A stretch of DNA of 64,000 bases, from contig NZ_QUBS01000089.1 in NCBI RefSeq assembly GCF_003390925.1, positions 124,001 through 188,000 on the forward strand, written 5' to 3'. The notes beneath the pieces are model-generated. The model made no database searches, had not been told where the DNA came from, and worked only from the letters and a program-made list of their open reading frames with translations. The position numbers were made by a program, and so were the translations under genes. Positions 58,851 to 64,000 of this stretch are shown here, piece by piece; within the stretch, counting starts at the first letter, position 1; every line of letters starts with the position of its first letter. The DNA is from Trinickia diaoshuihuensis (GTDB lineage Bacteria; Pseudomonadota; Gammaproteobacteria; Burkholderiales; Burkholderiaceae).

Positions 58851-60422
58851 TCAGGAAAGGAACATGCGGTATGCACGGTTTTCCGTTTCTTCTCGATGCG
58901 GATAGCCGAGCGAGGACAGAAAACGCGCGAACTCATCGCGCTGTTCGGCCGGCGCCTGCATCCCGACGAGGATCGAGCTTTGATCGGCGCCCTGGTTGCG
59001 ATAGTGAAACAGGCTAATGTTCCAGTGCGGCGCCATCGACGAGAGGAACTTCATTAGCGCGCCCGGCCGCTCGGGAAACTCGAAGCGAAAGAGCCGCTCC
59101 TCGCGCGCAAGCGGCGAGCGGCCCCCGACCATATAACGCACGTGTTGTTTGGCGAGCTCGTCGCCGGTCAAATCGACCGTCGGGAAGCCGCCGGCCTCGA
59201 AGGCGCCGGCAAGGCGCGCCGATTCGCCGCGGTGCTCGGTCTGCACGCCGACGAACAAATGGGCGCGGTCGGCATGGGCGATGCGATAGTTGAACTCGGT
59301 GACTTGCCGCTCGCCGACGAGCTCGCAAAAGCGCTTGAAGCTGCCGTGGCGCTCGGGCAGGGTGACGGCGAACAGGGCTTCGCGCGCTTCGCCCACTTCG
59401 GCCCGCTCGGCCACGAAACGCATGCGATCGAAATTCATATTGGCGCCCGAGGTCAGCGCGACGAGCGTTTCGCCGGCGATGCCGGTGCGTTGCGCATAAC
59501 GCTTCGCGCCCGCAACGGCCATCGCGCCGGCCGGCTCGAGCAAGCTGCGCGTGTCTTGGAAGACATCCTTGATTGCCGCGCACAGCGCGTCGGTATCGAC
59601 TGTGATGACTTCGTCGAGATAGGCGCTGCACAGGCGGAAGGTTTCCTCGCCGACGAGTTTGACCGCGGTGCCGTCGGAGAATAGTCCCACCTCGTCGAGT
59701 TCGACGCGCCGTCCGGCGGCCAGCGATTGCGCCATGGCGCACGAATCCTCGGTTTGGACGCCGACGATACGCACGTCGGGCCGCACGGCCTTCATGTAAG
59801 CGGCGACGCCGGCGGCGAGACTGCCGCCGCCGATCGGCACGAAGATCGCGTGGATGGGTCCTTGGTGTTGCCGAGCGATCTCCATCGCAACGGTGCCTTG
59901 TCCCGCGATGACGTACGGATCGTCGAAGGCGGGGATGAACGTGAGATCTTGCTGATGCTGCAGGCGCCGCCCGTGCGCGTAGGCCTCGCTATACGATTCG
60001 CCGGCGAGCACCACTTCGACCGTCGGCCCGCCATGGGCGCGCACGGCGTCGACCTTCACGCGCGGCGCTGTTTCCGGCACGACGATGACCGCGCGCACGC
60101 CGAGCTTGGCCGCCGATAGCGCGACGCCTTGTGCGTGATTGCCGGCCGACGCCGTAATCACGCCGCGCTCCAGCGCTTCGCGCGAGAGGTGCGCCATCTT
60201 GTTGTAGGCGCCGCGCAGCTTGAAGGAGAACACGCTTTGCTGGTCCTCGCGCTTGAGATACAGCGCGTTGCCGAGCCGGGCCGATAGACGCGGGGCATGC
60301 TGCAGGTCGGTTTGCCGCGCGACGTCGTAGACGCGGGCGGTCAAAATCATTTGCAGGTAGTCGGCCGGCGTGCCCGGGCTTTGTGTGCAATCGACGGCGT
60401 GCGGGTCGAGCGAGGTCTGCAT
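58851..60422 (-). CDS. ilvA: Biosynthetic threonine ammonia-lyase
   Basis: 523 residues. Converts threonine to 2-oxobutanoate, first committed step to isoleucine. PLP Lys in SFKLRGAYNKM (about residue 68), Gly-rich PLP phosphate site VPIGGGSLAAGVAAYM, and two C-terminal ACT-like regulatory domains (about 340-420 and 435-520) that bind isoleucine, as in the long biosynthetic form. The gene is preceded by a leader peptide (60522-60584) with five Ile codons and a terminator, so isoleucine attenuation is likely. Confidence 0.95.
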   Translation of the reverse strand: MQTSLDPHAVDCTQSPGTPADYLQMILTARVYDVARQTDLQHAPRLSARLGNALYLKREDQQSVFSFKLRGAYNKMAHLSREALERGVITASAGNHAQGVALSAAKLGVRAVIVVPETAPRVKVDAVRAHGGPTVEVVLAGESYSEAYAHGRRLQHQQDLTFIPAFDDPYVIAGQGTVAMEIARQHQGPIHAIFVPIGGGSLAAGVAAYMKAVRPDVRIVGVQTEDSCAMAQSLAAGRRVELDEVGLFSDGTAVKLVGEETFRLCSAYLDEVITVDTDALCAAIKDVFQDTRSLLEPAGAMAVAGAKRYAQRTGIAGETLVALTSGANMNFDRMRFVAERAEVGEAREALFAVTLPERHGSFKRFCELVGERQVTEFNYRIAHADRAHLFVGVQTEHRGESARLAGAFEAGGFPTVDLTGDELAKQHVRYMVGGRSPLAREERLFRFEFPERPGALMKFLSSMAPHWNISLFHYRNQGADQSSILVGMQAPAEQRDEFARFLSSLGYPHREETENRAYRMFLS

Positions 60423-60472
60423 GTCAGGCTCCTTGTGTCGCGTGGTATGGCAAGGAAGCCCAAGGCGGAAAT

Positions 60473-60500
60473 AAAAAAACCCGCCTATTGGGCGGGTTTT
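60473..60500 (-). terminator. Attenuator terminator before ilvA
   Basis: On the minus strand, CCCGCC-CAATA-GGCGGG extended by A/T pairs and followed by seven T residues. It lies between the leader peptide and ilvA. Its 5' arm (AACCCGCC) can also pair with GGTGGGTT at the leader end (60524-60531), giving the competing antiterminator. Confidence 0.85.
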
Positions 60501-60521
60501 CGTGACTGCTGCTTATGCGCG

Positions 60522-60584
60522 CTAACCCACCATTCTCGGAATGGCGGGAATAATGATGGCGATGGGCAGTTGGCGGCAGTTCAT
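60522..60584 (-). CDS. Isoleucine-rich leader peptide of ilvA
   Basis: 20 residues: MNCRQLPIAIIIPAIPRMVG, with five Ile codons of which three are consecutive. It starts 32 bp after the aquaporin gene end and stops 20 bp before the terminator hairpin. Ile starvation would stall ribosomes on the Ile run and free the GGTGGGTT segment for antitermination. Weak point: no clear Shine-Dalgarno sequence. A TTGACA on the minus strand at 60615-60620 could be a -35, without a good -10. Confidence 0.75.
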   Translation of the reverse strand: MNCRQLPIAIIIPAIPRMVG

Positions 60585-60616
60585 GCGGCTAAGGATGGCG
60601 TATCGGCGCGCGACTG

Positions 60617-61396
60617 TCAATCTCCGCGTGCGGCGACGCCTTGCTCGTCGCTGCCGAGTGCCGCACTCCGGGCGCGCGGTGTTGTATCGGATTCGCTGAC
60701 GATGAGCGGATAGATTACGGCCGCGACGACGGCGCCCACCACCGGCGCCAGCCAGAACAGCCAAAGTTGATCGAGCGCCGCGCCGCCGGCGACGAGCGCG
60801 GGGCCCGTCGAGCGGGCGGCATTGACCGAAGTGCCGGTGACGGGAATCGTCACGAGGTGAATGAGGGTAAGGCACAGGCCGATGACGAGCCCGGCGAAAC
60901 CGGCTGGGGCGCGCTTGTCGGTGGCCCCCAGCACGACGAAGACGAAAAACGCGGTCATCACCGCTTCGCATAGGAAGGCCGCCTGCATCGTATAGTGACC
61001 GGGCGAATGTTCGCCGAAGCCGTTCGATGCGAATCCGCTCGCGGCGGCATCGAAACCGGGCGCGCCGCTCACGATGAACTTGAGCACGAAGGCGGCGGCG
61101 GTCGCGCCGATCACTTGCGCGGCCACGTAGGGCACGACGTGCTTGGTCTCGAAGCGTCCCGCCACGGTCAGCCCGATGGTGACGGCCGGATTCATATGGC
61201 CGCCCGAGACGGGACCGATCGCGTAAATCATCGTCGCCACCGCAAGACCGAATGCGAGCGACACGCCTACGAGCCCAATACCGCCGCTATCGGCGGACGC
61301 ATGAAAGTTCGCCGCGATGAGCGCACTGCCACAGCCGCACAAGACTAGCCAAAAAGTGCCGACCAACTCGGCGACATAGCGTTGCAATGCCCGCAT
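60617..61396 (-). CDS. aqpZ: Aquaporin Z-type water channel
   Basis: 259 residues with six hydrophobic segments. First pore motif N69-P70-A71 ([11 protein letters not shown]) is normal; the second reads N192-A193-A194 (TSVNAARS) instead of NPA, with the selectivity-filter Arg195 kept. AqpZ-type rather than glycerol facilitator. A hydrophilic C-terminal tail of about 25 residues is longer than usual. Monocistronic in appearance, or transcribed into ilvA's leader. Confidence 0.92.
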   Translation of the reverse strand: MRALQRYVAELVGTFWLVLCGCGSALIAANFHASADSGGIGLVGVSLAFGLAVATMIYAIGPVSGGHMNPAVTIGLTVAGRFETKHVVPYVAAQVIGATAAAFVLKFIVSGAPGFDAAASGFASNGFGEHSPGHYTMQAAFLCEAVMTAFFVFVVLGATDKRAPAGFAGLVIGLCLTLIHLVTIPVTGTSVNAARSTGPALVAGGAALDQLWLFWLAPVVGAVVAAVIYPLIVSESDTTPRARSAALGSDEQGVAARGD

Positions 61397-61700
61397 AGTT
61401 AGGACTCCAAATTATGTGAATAAGAGGGGAGGAGGCAACGCCGCGCCGGCGGCCCCGCGCTGCTTGAATCTTATGGGCCGCCGCACGGCCCCGATCAAAA
61501 CTATTGTGAAGAGCTTAGTGCACGAAGCCGGCTCCGGTGCGCTCGCTCGCGTTGGCGTCCGCGCTGCTTCTTCGAGTTTGGGATCGAAGCGATAGCATTC
61601 GCAAAACGCGCTGCGAATTGCGCGCCGATGGCGATCACATTCTTGATTTTGCGAAATGCGCTGCGAATAATCAGCGCGAATAGCTTATTGCGAGGCGCGT
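61397..61700. other. Intergenic region with paired 20-bp direct repeats
   Basis: 304 bp. GCAAAACGCGCTGCGAATTG (61601) and GCGAAATGCGCTGCGAATAA (61651) match at 16 of 20 positions and start exactly 50 bp apart. ATTCGCA-N8-TGCGAAT at 61597-61618 is a perfect palindrome. They could be regulator sites for the small gene at 61701. Nothing else is seen. Confidence 0.45.
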
Positions 61701-61925
61701 ATGTCGGACACGTTGCGCAAGGCCGCGCTGATCGAATCATGTGTCGGAGCGGTGCGGTGGGTTCGCATTCGCGTGCGGCACGCCGCTTGGTCTTGGCGTG
61801 GGCCATGGCAGTTGCATTGGACGCCGCGCATCGCGGCTGCCGCGGTCTTTATCGCGCTCGCCTTCGCTTGGACCTTTCTTCGGATCGTGCTGATCCTCGT
61901 TTTTCCACAATCGCCGTCGCGCTGA
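61701..61925 (+). CDS. Small membrane protein of unknown function
   Basis: 74 residues. GAGG is 5 nt before the ATG. The first 45 residues are basic and Trp-rich; the last 28 form one hydrophobic helix (IAAAAVFIALAFAWTFLRIVLILVF). No family recognised. Its stop is 4 bp from the convergent SOS-box gene end. Reading frames on the opposite strand here are longer but lack a ribosome-binding site. Confidence 0.55.
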   Translation: MSDTLRKAALIESCVGAVRWVRIRVRHAAWSWRGPWQLHWTPRIAAAAVFIALAFAWTFLRIVLILVFPQSPSR

Positions 61926-61929
61926 GGAT

Positions 61930-62220
61930 TCAGCCGGGTTCGACAGCCGGGGCGCTCGCTCGCTTGGCGCCGGCGAGGATACGCCGTATCTGCGCCAGAT
62001 GCCGGTCGGCCAGCGCACAGTCTTGGGTCGCGCGAACCGGCGAGCGCGGCGCCGGCGGCCACACCCCCAAATAGCGGCACAACGCGGACACGTAGACCGG
62101 GCGGCCCGAGTGCGCTAGGTGCCGCGCCGCGTCGGCCACGCGCACCTGGCCCGCATGAGTCGTGAGCCATTGAAGCGCTTGCCGGTCGTCATCATTCGCC
62201 AGTCGGATGAGCCGTTCCAT
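61930..62220 (-). CDS. 96-residue protein of unknown function behind a LexA-type box
   Basis: Starts MERLIRLANDDDRQALQWLT at ATG 62220. Helical and basic, with conserved-looking VRVADAARHLAHSGRPVYVSALCRYLGVWPP in the middle, which could fold as a small DNA- or protein-binding domain. No Shine-Dalgarno sequence; the minus-strand TATACA at 62234-62239 is close enough that the message could be leaderless. CTGT-N8-ACAG at 62233-62248 covers that region, so LexA repression is likely if the protein exists. I recognise no family. Confidence 0.65.
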   Translation of the reverse strand: MERLIRLANDDDRQALQWLTTHAGQVRVADAARHLAHSGRPVYVSALCRYLGVWPPAPRSPVRATQDCALADRHLAQIRRILAGAKRASAPAVEPG

Positions 62221-62232
62221 ACAGAGCCTGTA

Positions 62233-62248
62233 CTGTATAAATGAACAG
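62233..62248. promoter_or_regulatory. LexA-type SOS box
   Basis: CTGTATAAATGAACAG fits the proteobacterial LexA form CTGT-N8-ACAG. It also lies inside a larger perfect palindrome, ACTGTATAAAT (62232-62242) with ATTTATACAGT (62253-62263), spacer 10. It is 12 bp upstream of the minus-strand gene start at 62220 and about 130 bp from the divergent sigma-factor gene. Confidence 0.72.
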
Positions 62249-62310
62249 GTAAATTTATACAGTGTTTTTTGACGAGGAGCAAGCAGCATCGCGCGGCAAA
62301 GTAGATTTGA

Positions 62311-62330
62311 ATAATATTGAGAATGATTCG
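62311..62330 (+). promoter_or_regulatory. Fur box upstream of the iron-starvation sigma gene
   Basis: ATAATATTGAGAATGATTCG contains TGAGAATGATT, close to the Fur 7-1-7 consensus (TGATAAT-N-ATTATCA): first half 6 of 7, second half 4 of 7. It lies about 50 bp before the orbS-like start, where Fur with iron would repress. Confidence 0.72.
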
Positions 62331-62381
62331 CGTTTACGTTAAAGTTCCGACCATTCAACCAGACGACCAATGGAGGAACCG

Positions 62382-63035
62382 ATGTCCAACGCATGGGCCG
62401 AGACGCACCTCAACTGGCCTGCCGGCACTCGAGCGAGCGCCCTTCGCTCGGCCGAAGAGGGCTGCGATGCGTGCCCTGCGGCGGTGCGATGCAAGGGAGC
62501 GCTGCTCGATGCGCTCGTCTCGCACCGCGCTTCGCTGATCCAATTCGCCCGCTCGTTCGTGGGATGCGTCAGCCGCGCCGAGGATGTCGTCCATGACGTT
62601 TTCATCAAGCTGGCGGGATTTCGCAATCAGGACGAAATTCGTCAGCCGCTCGCCTACGTCATGCGTATGGTGCGCAACGCCTCGATCGATGCGTGCCGGC
62701 GGCAGTCGCTCGAAAACGTTTGGTATGCCTGCGAGGAAGAGGGCCTCGACGTCGCGTCCCCCGAGCCTTCGCCCGAAGCGGCGCTCTTGACGCGCGACGC
62801 GCTACGCAGCGCGTTCAATGCACTCTCGCAACTGCCCGAGCGTACGCGCTGTGCCTTCGAGCGAGTCCGCCTGCGCGAGGAGACGTTGCAGGAAACGGCG
62901 CGCGCGCTCGGCGTGTCGCAAACCTTGGTGCATTTCATGGTCCGCGATGCGGCACGGCACTGCGCCGATTGCGTCGAGGGCATCGGCAATCGTCCAGCGG
63001 CGTCTAAAAAAAGACGGGCGTCGAACGTCAATTGA
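62382..63035 (+). CDS. orbS: Iron-starvation ECF sigma factor (OrbS/MbaS-like)
   Basis: 217 residues from ATG at 62382, with GGAGG 7 nt upstream; the ATG at 62370 is inside that site. Sigma2 domain residues about 50-115 (DVVHDVFIKLAGF) and sigma4 about 145-190 (LPERTRCAFERVRLREETLQETARALGVSQTLVHFMVRDAARHC). Extra N-terminal arm with C28, C31 and C37 and a C-terminal arm with C194 and C197, both possible iron-sensing clusters. Next to MbtH-like and TauD-like genes, as in the ornibactin and malleobactin loci, where the sigma factor turns on siderophore genes under iron starvation. Fur box upstream. Confidence 0.88.
   Translation: MSNAWAETHLNWPAGTRASALRSAEEGCDACPAAVRCKGALLDALVSHRASLIQFARSFVGCVSRAEDVVHDVFIKLAGFRNQDEIRQPLAYVMRMVRNASIDACRRQSLENVWYACEEEGLDVASPEPSPEAALLTRDALRSAFNALSQLPERTRCAFERVRLREETLQETARALGVSQTLVHFMVRDAARHCADCVEGIGNRPAASKKRRASNVN
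63005..63029 (+). promoter_or_regulatory. Candidate OrbS-dependent promoter for the MbtH-like gene
   Basis: TAAA at 63005-63008, 17 bp, then CGTC at 63026-63029: the iron-starvation promoter form (TAAA near -35, CGT near -10). It lies at the 3' end of the sigma-factor gene, 90 bp before the MbtH-like start. Fit to the expected type is by eye. Confidence 0.5.
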
Positions 63036-63119
63036 ATGGGCGCACCCGTTCGTGCCGGTTCGGTGCGAGGTGGTTTCGCCCGGTTCTCTCCCTCAACGTT
63101 TCCTGAAGCGCGAAAAGCC

Positions 63120-63350
63120 ATGAATTCGTCCACTCCCGCGAACGACGACGATATCGAATACTCGGTCGTCATCAACGATGAAGAGCAGTACTCCATTTGG
63201 CCGACGTTCCGGCCCGTGCCGGCCGGTTGGCGCGAGGTCGGCGTGCGCGGCCCCAAGGCCGCTTGTCTCGCCTATATCGAGACCGTCTGGACCGATATGC
63301 GGCCGGCCAGCCTGCGCCGGCATATGGATGCGGCCGCGCACGAAGCATGA
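63120..63350 (+). CDS. orbH: MbtH-like accessory protein of siderophore synthesis
   Basis: 76 residues from ATG at 63120. MbtH signature: [10 protein letters not shown] (S25, W27, P28), PAGWREVG and the closing [13 protein letters not shown] (W58-T59-D60-M61-R62-P63). MbtH-like proteins bind adenylation domains of nonribosomal peptide synthetases and make them soluble and active. Follows the OrbS-like gene and a candidate OrbS promoter, and precedes the dioxygenase gene, as orbH does in Burkholderia. Confidence 0.93.
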   Translation: MNSSTPANDDDIEYSVVINDEEQYSIWPTFRPVPAGWREVGVRGPKAACLAYIETVWTDMRPASLRRHMDAAAHEA

Positions 63351-63381
63351 GCGCGGACCTGAGCCCCATCGGGGAGGGTTT

Positions 63382-64000
63382 ATGACATCAAGCGTTCCTA
63401 GCATCGGCGATTTGCGGATCGAGCCCGGATTGCCGACTCTCATTTCGCCGCGCGAGCCCGGTTCCTTATCGCTCGACAGCGCGGCCGGCGTGCTGCGCGA
63501 TGCGATCGGCGCATGCCTCGAGCGTACCGGCGCCGTCCATTTGACCGGCTTCGGCCCGCCTTCGGTCGACGGTTTCGAGTACTTCGCCGCGTCGTTCGGC
63601 GCGCCGCTCGTCGATTATTCCTTCGCCTCGACGCCGCGCAGCCGCGTGCACGGCGCGGTCTACACGTCTACCGAATACCCGTCGCACCGCGCGATCCCGC
63701 TGCACAACGAGCAGTCTTACACGCGCGAGTGGCCGCTCAGGATCTGGTTTCATTGCGTCACGGCGGCACGCGCCGGCGGCGAGACTCCGATTGCCGATAG
63801 CCGGGCCATCTTGCGCGCGCTCGATCCCGCGCTCGTGGAGCGGTTCGCGCGGCGCGAGCTGTTGTACGTCCGCAATTTCGGGCAGGGCGTCGATCTGCCA
63901 TGGCAACGTGCGTTCGGGACCGACGATCGAGCTAGTGTGCAACGCGTGTGCGATCAGCGCGGGATCGAATGCGAATGGCGCGAGGACACGGACGGACAAT
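63382..64000 (+). CDS. orbG: TauD/SyrP-type Fe(II)/2-oxoglutarate hydroxylase, 5' part
   Basis: The first 206 codons from ATG at 63382, with GGGGAGGG upstream; the gene continues past the right edge. TauD-family fold with the iron-site motif H108-N-E110 (LHNEQSY); the distal His lies outside the window. In the ornibactin cluster OrbG is the aspartate beta-hydroxylase that makes the hydroxyaspartate iron ligand. The preceding siderophore genes support the same role here. Confidence 0.88.
   Translation, partial: MTSSVPSIGDLRIEPGLPTLISPREPGSLSLDSAAGVLRDAIGACLERTGAVHLTGFGPPSVDGFEYFAASFGAPLVDYSFASTPRSRVHGAVYTSTEYPSHRAIPLHNEQSYTREWPLRIWFHCVTAARAGGETPIADSRAILRALDPALVERFARRELLYVRNFGQGVDLPWQRAFGTDDRASVQRVCDQRGIECEWREDTDGQ

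Overview
The window is a high-GC bacterial chromosome segment from Burkholderiaceae, most like Burkholderia sensu lato (Paraburkholderia, Trinickia, Burkholderia). The signs are an ornibactin/malleobactin-type siderophore locus (orbS-orbH-orbG order), an inositol locus with a fused IolC-DUF2090 protein, MipA next to a two-component pair, and the general gene content. There are no rRNA genes, convincing tRNAs, insertion sequences, prophage genes or CRISPR arrays. The species cannot be fixed from sequence alone.

Layout. 1-3162: the end of an unusual chemosensory-like operon: a CheA-type kinase terminus with no CheW domain, a membrane MCP-like stub, a CheX-like protein, a degenerate receiver fused to a CheX-like domain, and a CheY. 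3183-5586: divergent LysR regulator and YbfB-type MFS exporter. 5715-9293: Nudix hydrolase, then mipA with an OmpR-type regulator and sensor kinase. 9324-13514: thioesterase plus a branched-chain-amino-acid-type ABC importer lacking its binding protein; the LivF Walker A lysine is replaced by arginine. 13519-16590: a 1023-residue LysM-like protein of unknown function. 16843-29128: a complete-looking myo-inositol uptake and catabolism locus around an RpiR-type regulator and a GGAA-N6-TTCC palindrome. 29433-30734: TusA-like protein, a strong hairpin element, and an orphan Rhs-core mini-gene. 30932-38206: galU, valS, uvrD and a nucleosidase. 38274-39760: a subtilase pseudogene. 39895-43206: Fsr-type exporter and an MCP, separated by a dense array of inverted half-sites. 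43290-49324: a four-gene AaeAB-like efflux set with its LysR regulator. 49400-58846: mixed genes (small membrane protein, DUF2288, cytochrome b561, acyl-CoA synthetase, NlpD-like activator, epimerase, Aer-like receptor, serine hydrolase, LysR). 58851-61396: ilvA behind an isoleucine-rich leader peptide and terminator, then an aquaporin. 61701-62220: two small unknown genes, one behind a LexA-type box. 62311-64000: Fur box, iron-starvation sigma factor, MbtH-like protein and the start of a TauD-type hydroxylase, the left end of a siderophore cluster.

How it works together. The inositol genes form one catabolic unit: ABC uptake, IolG oxidation, IolE dehydration, IolD hydrolysis, IolB isomerisation, then kinase and aldolase steps in one fused protein. 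IolA (malonate-semialdehyde dehydrogenase) is not in the window. The ilvA leader carries every element of classical transcription attenuation. The orbS end shows a Fur box, a possible OrbS-dependent promoter inside the 3' end of orbS, and clustered cysteines in the sigma factor. Best candidates for new biology are the CheW-free signalling module, the Rhs mini-gene with its hairpin leader, the possible SOS-controlled 96-residue protein, and the orphan terminator that may mark a small RNA near 52.7 kb.
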